Below are positions 18,701 to 27,557 of a stretch of 64,000 bases of DNA, in pieces. The stretch is from NCBI RefSeq assembly GCF_001040845.1, contig NZ_CP011941.1:1956828-2020827 (forward strand), in the 5' to 3' direction. The position numbers were made by a program, and so were the translations under genes. Below the pieces are notes generated by a model that did not search any database, was not told the DNA's origin, and worked only from the letters and a program-made list of their open reading frames with translations. Numbering within the stretch: the first letter of the stretch is position 1; each line of letters opens with the position of its first letter. The stretch comes from Synechococcus sp. WH 8020 (GTDB lineage: Bacteria > Cyanobacteriota > Cyanobacteriia > PCC-6307 > Cyanobiaceae).

Positions 18701-18996
18701 GTTTCCGGCGCCAAATACATCTGTATGGTACTGGAATTTGAAGTTGAACTAGAGATTAAGTAATCAACACCAGGAGTATCGGAGAGCAAATCCTCTAATT
18801 GATCAGTGACTGATTTCTCGACAATACTGGCATTTCCACCAGGATAATTAGCAGAAATTCGTATTTGAGATGGTGCAACATCTGGCACAAATTCAATTGG
18901 CAGCGTTTGAACAAAAACCAAGCCAGCAATAAAAATTGCGATGCTACAAACACTCGTAAGAACGGGTCTTTTTATAAAAGGATCAGCAAATGACAT
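15727..18996 (-). CDS. RND-type multidrug efflux transporter (AcrB/HAE1 family)
   Basis: From the ATG at 18996 the 1089-residue protein is a full RND pump, with an N-terminal helix (PFIKRPVLTSVCSIAIFIAG), two large periplasmic loops and twelve membrane segments. The proton-relay aspartates in helix 4 are present (GLVVDDAILVVE), as is the helix 10 lysine (GLAAKNAILVVEF). The frame remains open 16 codons upstream, but those would overlap the adaptor gene. The adaptor stop lies only four bases before this start, so the two are co-transcribed. Base composition is visibly more AT-rich than flanking speA and alaS, suggesting horizontal acquisition. No TolC-type channel is nearby. The substrate is unknown. 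Confidence 0.93.
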   Translation of the reverse strand: MSFADPFIKRPVLTSVCSIAIFIAGLVFVQTLPIEFVPDVAPSQIRISANYPGGNASIVEKSVTDQLEDLLSDTPGVDYLISSSTSNSSTIQMYLAPETSADTAMLDAQNRIQKGLQNLPQVTQDQGVSVSQSTDTTLSGYMITSDQGQYDSAYLATLIEDNLKKQIQLINGVGTVTIYPADSRFQVFLDPDLLKSYDLTAKEVSQKIISQNSPSSAGSVGAPYLSDDASYSYPVLVKDGGYIQTVEEFENLAVRTSPSGALIRLKDIGKVEYISDPTFSLKTLNGYPASYININQKSGSNAVQVARGIERVVDDFKKIAPPGIEVVQMQNQKSFILDSIENVTDALGLAVILVLVTLVLFLKKWRTVLIPALAIPVAIVGTFLFLGLFGFTLNFLTLTGLVLATGLVVDDAILVVESVAKNMEAGMSPKQAAISTMNELSGAVVSTSLVLITLFLPVTLVASSVGKIYQQFAVTIIFAIAISTFNALTFSPMMAGLILLPGDQKTASKWVTGIGGLIVGALFGMFTRANFGDLIVPISIAFFGVAGFYLNKVFQAFESLYSALENRFAVVLKYLIQNYVVVSACLVPAFMMTFFLFNSTPTGLIPQEDTNILVGSMQLTSGSSLPATAKVAEQAASILQKDQQSKDSAIENAVVIAGSGSTESITVFASLKPLEDRPLKLQGADAQQLALGAKLSSLPTAFPPQLFQPPMINVAQNSSINMLLVDRSNRSYTFEELNEFAQRFRESAQKDSSIASIITTFAPDSPAYELTINRSKLSSLGVDFDKAMSVLLELAGGSRVNQTSISGGVKDVQIISDSRGRREIDDLLNYSVKSETTGEMVKIRQFAEAELISAPPSIDHFSFNRSVRFSIQPKAGFSQGQVINRLEKIFAESDFKNLDYEFDGLARTQVESGGQILMLFALAGLAVFLILSATYESYITSTTILLTVPLAILGSLLFVKMRSMDINIFSQVGLLMLIGLAAKNAILVVEFADQGMANGLEAAQAALEAAKSRLRPILMTSIASLAGFLPLVVARNAGANAQQSIGTVVFGGLLVGTILSLGVVPSVYVFIKGLEARWFKPDRMIRPDV

Positions 18997-19000
18997 CGGA

Positions 19001-20173
19001 TCACTTCCCTGGAAGATTTGGGAGAATTTTGACTGGCATTCCACTACTCAATATTTTGATCTGACTAGTTGCAACCTTGTCGCCAGCCACTAATCCCTTG
19101 AGCACAGGAAATTGGTTGTCCTGGAGCTCTCCTAAAGCAACAGGCGATTCAACAGCAATTAAAGAATTTGGAGGCAATGCCTTCAGCGGTTTACTTTGTT
19201 TTTCGTCAAGCTTATTCAAGCCAAGAAAAGTCTTAACAGGAATCAATTTAAACACAAAGGCTTGTTGTGCTTTCATTGAGATTGCCCCCGTAGGAATGGC
19301 AGGCAAGCTGCGTACTCCTGTTTGAATTTCTACTCGCGACAACTCACCAGGTTTAAGGCCAACCTGTACGTTTGAGAACGAAGCCTGAACTGTCAATGTA
19401 TTCAATGGACTACCAGAATCACCTTCAATTTTATAATCTAAAAAAGGAGCAACATAATCAACTTGCCCCTCAGCAAGAGCCAAATCCGACCCCGCCGAAT
19501 AGATACGCGCGGCTTGGCCCAATTGAATAGATTTTGCCTGACCTGACGGCACATTCATAGACACAAAAAGCTCATCATTATTAACAAGGCTCATAATCTG
19601 ATCTCCTTGATTTACATAAGTGCCAACATTGACGATAAAGCCAGATCCAACAACACCATCAAAGGGTGCTTTGATATATCGGTAGCTCAATTGAACCTCC
19701 TTTTCAATGGCCGTATTAGCCGCAGCAATTGCGCCAACTTTTTTTTCTTCAGCATCTTCACGCGAAGCAGCACCTTGATCTGCTAACAATTTATATCGAG
19801 CAGATTCAATCTTTGCTTCCTGCGCTTTGGCCCTAGCAGTATCCAGAGCTGCAGCCTCTTTTTTATGATCTAAAACCAGCATAACCTGTCCCTTCTGGAC
19901 CTTTTGACCAGCCTTAATCAAGACTTGAGTAACGATTCCGCTTTCCGAGGGTTTGAATGGAACATAATTATTATCTCCTATAATTCCTTCAGCATTCACC
20001 ACCTGTCTAAAGTTATTTTTCACAATCGTATCCGCATAAAGAGGCAGGGACTGAGGCGCTTTTGATTGAGCACCACAGCCAACGATTAAAAAACCAAATG
20101 AAAGACAAAGTAGGCGCAAAGGATATTGTTTGTTAGAAGCTTGTCTTGGCGATTGAAGCCGCAAAATCATCAC
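19001..20173 (-). CDS. HlyD/AcrA-type periplasmic adaptor lipoprotein of the RND pump
   Basis: The 390-residue membrane-fusion protein links the RND pump to an outer-membrane channel. Its signal peptide ends in a lipobox, FLIVGCGAQ, so it is probably anchored by a lipid on Cys. A lipoyl-like half motif (FKPSESGIVTQVLIKAGQKV) and its partner (IKAPFDGVVGSGFIVNVGTY) frame a helical hairpin of about 60 residues, followed by a beta-barrel domain. Two adjacent ATG codons open the gene, and either could be used. It is transcribed just upstream of the pump with a four-base gap. A possible -10 hexamer TATAGT lies about 25 bases upstream on the minus strand, but no good -35 was found. Confidence 0.9.
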   Translation of the reverse strand: MMILRLQSPRQASNKQYPLRLLCLSFGFLIVGCGAQSKAPQSLPLYADTIVKNNFRQVVNAEGIIGDNNYVPFKPSESGIVTQVLIKAGQKVQKGQVMLVLDHKKEAAALDTARAKAQEAKIESARYKLLADQGAASREDAEEKKVGAIAAANTAIEKEVQLSYRYIKAPFDGVVGSGFIVNVGTYVNQGDQIMSLVNNDELFVSMNVPSGQAKSIQLGQAARIYSAGSDLALAEGQVDYVAPFLDYKIEGDSGSPLNTLTVQASFSNVQVGLKPGELSRVEIQTGVRSLPAIPTGAISMKAQQAFVFKLIPVKTFLGLNKLDEKQSKPLKALPPNSLIAVESPVALGELQDNQFPVLKGLVAGDKVATSQIKILSSGMPVKILPNLPGK

Positions 20174-20337
20174 ATAGCAATTGATCGCAAAACTATAGGG
20201 TTCTCACCTGAAAGTTGCATTAGCAATGACTGAGAAAGCAACCCCTGCAGAGTGCCTGAGGGTGTCAGGCGCTTTGCTGATCTGTCTTGTATGCAACAGG
20301 TAAATGTTTCCTTATTTTCAATCAAGCAACACCGGCT

Positions 20338-23019
20338 TCATCCCAAAGTCTTCTTCAATTCAGCACGCGCCGTATTGAGTGCGGCATCCAAAGCCGCCCC
20401 GTCACGACCTCCGGCCTGAGCCAGGTTCGGACGGCCACCTCCTCCTCCTCCGCAAAGCTTGGCGATCGCACCGATGAATTTGCCAGCTTGCTGGCCAGTA
20501 GCAATCACAGCCTTGCCGAACGCTGCCACCAAAATCACTTTCCCTTGATCGCTCGGATCAGGCAAACCTCCCAACACAACAGCAGTGGCATCACCCAACT
20601 GATCCAACAATCCCAAAGCGGCTCCCTGTAAGCCGTCACCATTCACACCATCAAGACGGGCCACCAACAACTGGTGCTTACCTACGGCTACGGCTTGGAC
20701 TGCCAAGGCCGCTGACTTCGCAACAGCTAATTCAGACCGTGCTGCAGTCAACGCTTTTTGGCTGTTCTTCAGTTCCTCCTGCAACGCCACAACGCGCTCA
20801 ACAATCTCGCCAGGCTGCGCTTTAAAGCGGTCACCAAGCTGCTTCACCACAACCTCACGCTCATTGAGATAAGCCAACACGGAAGCACCGGCCACCGCTT
20901 CAATCCTGCGGATCCCAGCAGCAACGCCGCTCTCGCTCACGATCTTGAACAGACCAATCTCGGCCGTATTGCCCACATGCGTGCCACCACATAGCTCCAT
21001 CGACACACCGGGAACGTCAACCACGCGCACCACATCGGCATACTTCTCGCCAAACATCGCGACCGCACCAGCAGCCTTGGCTTGATCAATCGCCATCTCA
21101 TTCACTTCAAGACTTTGCGCATCGCTGATCCAGCCATTGATCAAGGTTTCGATCTGCTCAAGCTCCTCAGGCTTCACCGCCCGAGGACAGTGAAAATCGA
21201 AACGCAGCCTGTCGAAATTGACCAGGGAGCCTGCCTGCCCGATGCCTTCATCCACCACCTGTTTCAGTGCCGCTTGGAGCAAGTGGGTAGCCGTGTGATT
21301 CGCCTGAGCGCGACGGCGGCAGGCGCGATCGACTTGACCATGCACCACATCACCTACTCCAAGGCGCCCAGCCTGAACCCTGCCGCTATGGACGAACACC
21401 CCGCGGTTGCGGCTGACGTCCTCAATGACGACGATCAAACCATTTCCATCAGGGCCGTCTCCTACCAGAAGGCCGCGATCACCCACCTGACCACCGCCCT
21501 CGCCATAAAAAGGTGTGCTGTCGAGCACCACCTGAACCACATCGCCATCCGAAGCTGATGTAGCGGCTTCACCGTTAACCAATAAGGCCTGCACGGTGCT
21601 GCTGCTCTGCTTTAACAGGTCATATCCCTCAAACGCCGTGGCATTGAGATCAGCCGCCACTTGGTCGATTGCATCCTGCAGCGTGAGATCAATACTCACC
21701 GCCGCGGCCTTGGCCCGCTGACGCTGTTGCTCCATCGCCTGCTCGAATCCGGCCAGATCAACATCAAGACCCTGCTCTTCGGCAATTTCCTGGGTGAGCT
21801 CCAGGGGGAATCCATAGGTGTCATAGAGCTCAAATGCTTGGGCACCACTGATCTGCTTGGGCTTACTCTCCAACACCTCTGCCAGCAGCTTCTCCCCACG
21901 CTCCAAGGTTTCCAAAAAGCGCGACTCCTCCCTCTCAAGCTCGGCCAAGATCACCTCCTGTCGCTCAATCACCGACGGATGGGCGTCCTGTAGGAGTGCG
22001 ATCGAAGCTTGTCCCATCGTGACAAGGAAAGGTTGATGAATGCCCAACAAACGGCCGTGACGCACCACCCGGCGTAAAAGACGGCGCAGGATGTACCCCC
22101 GCCCCAAGTTGCTGGCCGAAACGCCATCACAAATCAGTTGCGTCACAGCACGGCTGTGGTCACCAATCACCTTGAGAGACGTTTGTCCTGCATCGTCGAG
22201 CTGGTGGTAGTCGACCCCAGCAAGATCAGCGGCAGTTTGAATCAGCGGAAAGATCAGGTCTGTTTCATAGTTATTGGGAACCTTCTGCAGGATCTGAGCC
22301 ATGCGCTCCAGTCCCAGGCCGGTATCGATGTTGCGATTAGCAAGCGGCGTGAGGGTGCCCTCAGCGTCGCGGTTGTATTGCATAAACACCAAGTTGTAGA
22401 ACTCGATGAAGCGCTCGTCGTCCTCAAGATCGATTCCTTCATCACCAAGTTCGGGCTTGAAGTCGTAGTAGATCTCCGAGCAGGGGCCACAGGGTCCGGT
22501 CGGACCAGACGCCCAAAAGTTGTCGGCTTCGTCCATGCGAATGATTCGCTTCGGGTTCACCCCCACCACATCACGCCAAATCTGTTCAGCCTCATCGTCT
22601 TCACGGAAGACACTCACCACCAGATGCTTGGGATCGATACCAAAGAGATCCGTACTCAGCTCCCAGGCCCACTCAATTGCCTGCTGCTTGAAGTAGTCGC
22701 CAAAGGAAAAGTTGCCAAGCATTTCAAAAAACGTGTGATGCCGCGCCGTACGGCCCACGTTCTCGATGTCGTTGGTGCGAATGCACTTTTGGCTACTGGT
22801 AGCCCGCGGCGCTGGCCGCTTCTGCTGCCCGAGGAAGACTGGCTTAAACGGCAACATTCCCGCAATGGTGAGCAAGACCGTGGGATCCTCAGGAATCAAG
22901 GAGGCGCTGGCCATCACCTTGTGGCCCCGCTCTTCGTAGAAGCTCAGAAATGCTGCCCGAATCTCAGCACCAGTGCGGGGGGTGGCAGCAGCGGATCGCG
23001 ACGAACGTGCAACAGCCAT
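20338..23019 (-). CDS. alaS: Alanyl-tRNA synthetase
   Basis: The 893-residue enzyme from ATG 23019 charges tRNA(Ala). The order is the class II catalytic domain at the N-terminus, the tRNA recognition region, the editing domain with the zinc-binding NHTATHLLQ and CGGTHVGNTAEIG motifs, and the C-terminal C-Ala domain with a Gly-rich RNA-binding tail. An upstream extension of the open frame is outside the family. The start codon lies in the palindrome CCATGG, so an ATG is also present on the opposite strand at this point. The divergent membrane-protein gene starts about 34 bases away. Confidence 0.97.
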   Translation of the reverse strand: MAVARSSRSAAATPRTGAEIRAAFLSFYEERGHKVMASASLIPEDPTVLLTIAGMLPFKPVFLGQQKRPAPRATSSQKCIRTNDIENVGRTARHHTFFEMLGNFSFGDYFKQQAIEWAWELSTDLFGIDPKHLVVSVFREDDEAEQIWRDVVGVNPKRIIRMDEADNFWASGPTGPCGPCSEIYYDFKPELGDEGIDLEDDERFIEFYNLVFMQYNRDAEGTLTPLANRNIDTGLGLERMAQILQKVPNNYETDLIFPLIQTAADLAGVDYHQLDDAGQTSLKVIGDHSRAVTQLICDGVSASNLGRGYILRRLLRRVVRHGRLLGIHQPFLVTMGQASIALLQDAHPSVIERQEVILAELEREESRFLETLERGEKLLAEVLESKPKQISGAQAFELYDTYGFPLELTQEIAEEQGLDVDLAGFEQAMEQQRQRAKAAAVSIDLTLQDAIDQVAADLNATAFEGYDLLKQSSSTVQALLVNGEAATSASDGDVVQVVLDSTPFYGEGGGQVGDRGLLVGDGPDGNGLIVVIEDVSRNRGVFVHSGRVQAGRLGVGDVVHGQVDRACRRRAQANHTATHLLQAALKQVVDEGIGQAGSLVNFDRLRFDFHCPRAVKPEELEQIETLINGWISDAQSLEVNEMAIDQAKAAGAVAMFGEKYADVVRVVDVPGVSMELCGGTHVGNTAEIGLFKIVSESGVAAGIRRIEAVAGASVLAYLNEREVVVKQLGDRFKAQPGEIVERVVALQEELKNSQKALTAARSELAVAKSAALAVQAVAVGKHQLLVARLDGVNGDGLQGAALGLLDQLGDATAVVLGGLPDPSDQGKVILVAAFGKAVIATGQQAGKFIGAIAKLCGGGGGGRPNLAQAGGRDGAALDAALNTARAELKKTLG

Positions 23020-23053
23020 GGCGAATTCCGCGTCAACAACAGATCGAAAGGCC

Positions 23054-23470
23054 ATGATCGCCCCTGAGCCGCCGCGCACCGTCGTCGCACCGTCTCCTTC
23101 CACCGACAGCCGCCATCGACTGCGCTGGCTATCCATTGGCTGGGCCTGCCTTGCTGGACTGACAGCAGGCCTTTTCAGCCTTCCATTTGGACTCGAAATG
23201 GCGGTGCGATCCTGTGGCTGCGGATTGTTTTATGGCCTTCTGGCCTTCCACCTAGAGCGCGTTGACTCCAACGACTCCCACCTACGCGCTGGGCTCGTTG
23301 GAGCGGTCTGTGGGTTACGAAGCCTTGGGATGTCTTTACCTTCCCCCTTGGCAGGGGCCGATGCCCTGGCAATATTGGTGTTGGATCTCCTCATTGGGTG
23401 GCTGCCGTTGATCGGCAGTGCACTCGTGCTTTACGGAACCCAACGCATGTTTTCTGCGTCGCGGCCATGA
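23054..23470 (+). CDS. Small integral membrane protein of unknown function
   Basis: The ATG at 23054 gives 138 residues. About 20 polar residues precede three or four hydrophobic helices (around residues 22-45, 48-62, 75-95 and 100-130). No catalytic motif or named domain was recognised. An alternative ATG at 23018 would overlap the alaS start codon. The stop codon overlaps the start of the SNF2 gene (ATGA at 23467-23470), so it heads a tightly packed run of four genes. The link to the helicase is by context only. Confidence 0.7.
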   Translation: MIAPEPPRTVVAPSPSTDSRHRLRWLSIGWACLAGLTAGLFSLPFGLEMAVRSCGCGLFYGLLAFHLERVDSNDSHLRAGLVGAVCGLRSLGMSLPSPLAGADALAILVLDLLIGWLPLIGSALVLYGTQRMFSASRP

Positions 23471-26400
23471 GCCTGCTGCACGCCACCTGGCTTCCGGCCA
23501 TTCGTACTCCTACCAGCTCTGGACGAGCTGCCCTTTTGGTGTGGGCTGACACCTGGCGCGTTGCCGAGCCTGCAGGCCCAAGTACAACCCCTGCGCTTCA
23601 CCCCTTCACCCTTAGCCCAGACGATCTCCGGGCCTTGCTCACGGAACGGGATCTTTTACCCGACGGCATCATTGATGCCACAGCATGCCTCACCCTGCCG
23701 AGCCGCAGCGTGAAGCCCCGAAAAAAACGCGGAGCAGAGGCCAGCAGCACTGAAGAGCCCGTTTGGACAGGCCTTCCCTTACAAGCTGGAGAACCGATCC
23801 CGAAGCAGACAGAGTGGTGGCCTTGGCAGGTTCAGGGGCTCGCGATTGACCCCATGGCGGCCACCGCCTGGCTCTCCAAACTTCCTCTGTCAGGACGACA
23901 TCCTGATTTGGCTGATGAGTTGCGCTGGTGGAGTCACATGCAGCGTTGGTCCCTCAGCCTCGTAGCCCGAAGTCGCTGGCTCCCCCAAGTGGAGCTGAGC
24001 AAGGGCGAGGGCTATCCCCATCGCGCCCGCTGGGTACCGCTTCTCAATCGGGAAGAAGACCGGCGCCGCCTTGAAGACTTGGCCTCAGGCCTTCCTCTCG
24101 TTGCCACCTGTGCCCTGCCTTGGCGAGAACCAACGGGCAAACGCAGCAACCGAATCACCAGGCTCAGACCAGAAGCCATGCGCGCCGCGAATCCGGTGGC
24201 TTGCTGCAGGCCTCGCAGCGGACGACTACGGGTTGCCACGCTGTTGTCCGACCTGATGGACGCGCAGCTGCGCAAGGGCTTTACCCCTGACCCTGACGGC
24301 TTGGACCCCCTGCTACGAGCCTGGGAGGAAGCCTTGAGCTCGGATACAGGTGAGCTCCAACTCAGTGATGAAGAAACCGAACGCCTAGCCACCGCCAGTA
24401 GTCATTGGCGTGAAGGGGTCGCTGGCAATGTGGCAGCGGCCCGCGCCTGCCTGGAGCTGGCAACACCAGCGGACGATGAGGACCTTTGGCCACTGCGCTT
24501 CTTTCTGCAGGCGGAAGCAGATCCCACCCTCAAGCTGCCCGCGGGAGCGGCCTGGGCTGCAGGCCCCAGCGGCCTCCAACTTGGGGAAATCAAAGTGGAT
24601 CACCCCAGCGAGGTCTTGCTCGAGGGCATGGGGCGAGCCCTGACCGTATTCCAGCCGATCGAGCGCGGACTGGACAGCGCCACGCCAGAGAGCATGCAGC
24701 TCACGCCAGCTGAAGCGTTTGTTTTGGTGCGCACAGCAGCCCGACAACTGCGAGATGTGGGCGTTGGCGTTGACCTGCCACCAAGCCTTTCTGGAGGGCT
24801 GGCTAGCCGGCTTGGCCTCGCTATCAAGGCAGAGCTCACCGAGCGTTCGCGAGGCTTCACGCTCGGTGAAAACCTCGACTGGAGCTGGGAGCTGATGATC
24901 GGCGGGGTGACGCTGACCTTGCGAGAGCTTGAGCGCTTGGCTGGAAAGCGCAGCCCTCTGGTCCGTCACAAAGGGGCTTGGATCGAACTACGCCCCAATG
25001 ACCTCAAAAATGCCGAGCGCTTTTGCGCCGCCAATCCAGACCTGAGCCTCGATGACGCGCTTCGGCTCACCGCCACCGAAGGCGACACGATGATGCGCCT
25101 GCCCGTGCATCAATTTGATGCCGGTCCGCGACTGCAAGCCGTGCTGGAGCAGTACCACCAGCAGAAAGCGCCAGACCCACTCCCCGCTCCCGAGGGCTTT
25201 TCAGGTCAACTCAGGCCCTATCAAGAGCGAGGTCTCGGCTGGCTTGCCTTCCTGCATCGCTTCGACCAAGGCGCCTGCTTGGCCGATGACATGGGACTTG
25301 GCAAAACCATCCAGCTGCTGGCTTTTCTGCAACACCTCAAAGCAGAAAACGAGCTCAAGCGATCGGTCCTTTTAATTGCACCCACATCCGTACTCACGAA
25401 CTGGAAACGAGAGGCAACAGCGTTCACACCCGAGCTCAAGGTGCATGAGCACTACGGTCCAAAACGCCCCAGCACCCCAGCAGGACTGAAAAAGGCGCTG
25501 AAGGACGTTGATCTCGTGCTTACCAGCTATGGCCTGTTGCAACGCGACAGTGAACTCCTCGAAAGTCACGATTGGCAAGGTCTCGTGATCGATGAAGCGC
25601 AGGCGATCAAGAACCCCTCCGCGAAGCAAAGCCAAGCCGCCCGTGACCTGGCACGCCCAAAAAAGAACAGCCGTTTTCGGATCGCACTCACCGGCACACC
25701 CGTCGAAAACCGCGTCAGCGAGCTCTGGGCCTTGATGGACTTCCTCAACCCAAGGGTGCTTGGAGAGGAGGAATTTTTCCGGCATCGCTACCGAATGCCG
25801 ATTGAGCGTTACGGAGACCTCTCCTCCCTTCGCGACCTCAAAGCCCGAGTGGGACCGTTCATCCTCAGACGACTGAAAACCGACAAAGCGATCATCTCGG
25901 ATCTCCCCGAGAAGGTGGAATTGAGCGAGTGGGTTGGGCTGAGCAAAGAGCAGAAGTCGCTTTATGCCAAAACCGTTGAAGACACCTTGGATGCCATTGC
26001 CCGCGCGCCACGTGGCAAACGTCATGGTCAGGTGTTGGGGCTGCTCACCAAGCTCAAGCAGATCTGTAACCACCCTGCGCTTGCCCTCAAGGAGGAGGGC
26101 GCCAGCGAAGATTTCCTCAAACGCTCCGTGAAGCTCCAACGTCTCGAAGAAATTTTGGACGAGGTCGTAGAAGCGGGGGATCGAGCCTTGCTGTTTACCC
26201 AGTTCGCGGAATGGGGCAAGTTGCTCCAGGATTATTTGCAACGACGCTGGCGCAGCGAAGTTCCCTTCCTCAGCGGCAGCACCAGCAAAAGTGAACGGCA
26301 AGCCATGGTCGATCGCTTTCAGGAGGACCCGCGCGGGCCCCAGCTTTTCCTGTTATCACTCAAGGCTGGCGGAGTCGGCCTCAACCTCACGCGCGCCAGT

Positions 26401-26661
26401 CATGTCTTTCACATCGACCGTTGGTGGAACCCCGCCGTTGAAAATCAAGCCACGGACCGTGCCTATCGCATCGGCCAAACGAACCGGGTCATGGTGCATA
26501 AGTTCATCACCAGTGGCTCGGTCGAGGAGAAAATTGACCGCATGATCCGCGAGAAGTCCAGACTGGCGGAAGACATCATTGGCTCCGGCGAAGACTGGCT
26601 TGGAGGCCTTGAAATGGGACAACTCAAAGAGCTAGTGAGCCTGGAGGACAACCAAGCATGA
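23467..26661 (+). CDS. SNF2-family DEAD/DEAH helicase
   Basis: From ATG 23467 the protein is 1064 residues. The N-terminal half is a bacterial SNF2-associated region, and the C-terminal half is a complete Swi2/Snf2 ATPase. Visible motifs include LADDMGLGKTIQLLAFL (Walker A), VIDEAQAIKN (Walker B), LTGTPVENR and the C-terminal QATDRAYRIGQ. Such proteins translocate on double-stranded DNA and remodel protein-DNA complexes. The start overlaps the previous stop (ATGA), and its own stop overlaps the next start in the same way at 26658-26661. The adjacent SWIM zinc-finger protein is a frequent partner of bacterial SNF2 helicases. The cellular target is unknown. Confidence 0.93.
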   Translation: MSLLHATWLPAIRTPTSSGRAALLVWADTWRVAEPAGPSTTPALHPFTLSPDDLRALLTERDLLPDGIIDATACLTLPSRSVKPRKKRGAEASSTEEPVWTGLPLQAGEPIPKQTEWWPWQVQGLAIDPMAATAWLSKLPLSGRHPDLADELRWWSHMQRWSLSLVARSRWLPQVELSKGEGYPHRARWVPLLNREEDRRRLEDLASGLPLVATCALPWREPTGKRSNRITRLRPEAMRAANPVACCRPRSGRLRVATLLSDLMDAQLRKGFTPDPDGLDPLLRAWEEALSSDTGELQLSDEETERLATASSHWREGVAGNVAAARACLELATPADDEDLWPLRFFLQAEADPTLKLPAGAAWAAGPSGLQLGEIKVDHPSEVLLEGMGRALTVFQPIERGLDSATPESMQLTPAEAFVLVRTAARQLRDVGVGVDLPPSLSGGLASRLGLAIKAELTERSRGFTLGENLDWSWELMIGGVTLTLRELERLAGKRSPLVRHKGAWIELRPNDLKNAERFCAANPDLSLDDALRLTATEGDTMMRLPVHQFDAGPRLQAVLEQYHQQKAPDPLPAPEGFSGQLRPYQERGLGWLAFLHRFDQGACLADDMGLGKTIQLLAFLQHLKAENELKRSVLLIAPTSVLTNWKREATAFTPELKVHEHYGPKRPSTPAGLKKALKDVDLVLTSYGLLQRDSELLESHDWQGLVIDEAQAIKNPSAKQSQAARDLARPKKNSRFRIALTGTPVENRVSELWALMDFLNPRVLGEEEFFRHRYRMPIERYGDLSSLRDLKARVGPFILRRLKTDKAIISDLPEKVELSEWVGLSKEQKSLYAKTVEDTLDAIARAPRGKRHGQVLGLLTKLKQICNHPALALKEEGASEDFLKRSVKLQRLEEILDEVVEAGDRALLFTQFAEWGKLLQDYLQRRWRSEVPFLSGSTSKSERQAMVDRFQEDPRGPQLFLLSLKAGGVGLNLTRASHVFHIDRWWNPAVENQATDRAYRIGQTNRVMVHKFITSGSVEEKIDRMIREKSRLAEDIIGSGEDWLGGLEMGQLKELVSLEDNQA

Positions 26662-27554
26662 GCATCACCCCACCAGGTGGAATCAACACCTCGATCAGTG
26701 ACGACGGTCTGTCTCAACAACCCTGGTGGGTTGAGCAGTGGATGGAGCTCATCAATTCTTACCGCTTCAAAAAGCGCTTGGAACGGGCTTGGGCCTACGC
26801 GCGAGAAGGTCACGTGACCTCCATTCGCTTCGAAGGACGACGGGTGCATGCCCGTGTGCAAGGCACAGACAAAGACCCCTACAAAGTGAAGCTCTGGCTC
26901 GATGTTCTGAAAGATGAGGACTGGCGCTACGTGCTGGAGGCGCTCACCATGAAGGCACGCTGGTCCGCTCAACTCTTGGCAGGGATCATGCCAGCCGACA
27001 TCGAACGGGCCTTCGCGGCCAGTGGTCGCCGCCTGTTTCCCTTCAAGCTTCAAGAGGTGAGGAGCGAATGCAGCTGTCCAGACAAAGCCAACCCTTGTAA
27101 ACACATCAGCGCTGTTTATTTCTTGATGGGAGAACGGTTCAGCGAAGATCCGTTTGTGCTGTTTCAGCTGCGTGGTCGCACGCGAGCCAAATTGCTGGAA
27201 GACCTGGCGGCGCATCGTCAACAGGCATTACAGGCCATCGCTGAGAGCGCAAACCAAAGCGACAACGCAGAAGCGCTTGCAATCGAAGTCAGCAGCAGCG
27301 AACTCAATCCTCCCCATCCCGCGGTTCTCGATCCAACGCTCTGGTGGCGCTATGACGCGGGCCTTGACGGAGACCTGGTGGTGATCACCCCAGCAATGGA
27401 AGGAGACACCGGACTGGACGCAGCAGGTGAATTACCACTAGCCGAAGAGCCCCGCTTCCCAGAGGCAAAGCCCCGTTTCTTGCAGCACCTGCGCGAACAG
27501 GGACAAGCCTTAGCGCAACAAGCCATGTTGGAGGCGATGGCAGCGGGGCAGTAA
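26658..27554 (+). CDS. SWIM zinc-finger protein
   Basis: The 298-residue product carries one SWIM domain (CxC...CxH), seen as ECSCPDKANPCKHISAVYF at about residues 138-156. SWIM domains bind zinc and mediate DNA or protein contacts. The C-terminal half is variable and acidic. The start overlaps the SNF2 stop by four bases, and in many bacteria SWIM proteins lie beside SNF2 helicases, so the two probably form a working pair. Confidence 0.9.
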   Translation: MSITPPGGINTSISDDGLSQQPWWVEQWMELINSYRFKKRLERAWAYAREGHVTSIRFEGRRVHARVQGTDKDPYKVKLWLDVLKDEDWRYVLEALTMKARWSAQLLAGIMPADIERAFAASGRRLFPFKLQEVRSECSCPDKANPCKHISAVYFLMGERFSEDPFVLFQLRGRTRAKLLEDLAAHRQQALQAIAESANQSDNAEALAIEVSSSELNPPHPAVLDPTLWWRYDAGLDGDLVVITPAMEGDTGLDAAGELPLAEEPRFPEAKPRFLQHLREQGQALAQQAMLEAMAAGQ

Positions 27555-27557
27555 GCC

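Noticed and set aside
22138-23067. Long plus-strand open frame antisense to alaS
   Set aside because: It is an open shadow of the alaS coding sequence with no protein-family features.
25372-26301. Long minus-strand open frame inside the SNF2 helicase gene
   Set aside because: It mirrors codon bias in the helicase gene and carries no recognised motif.
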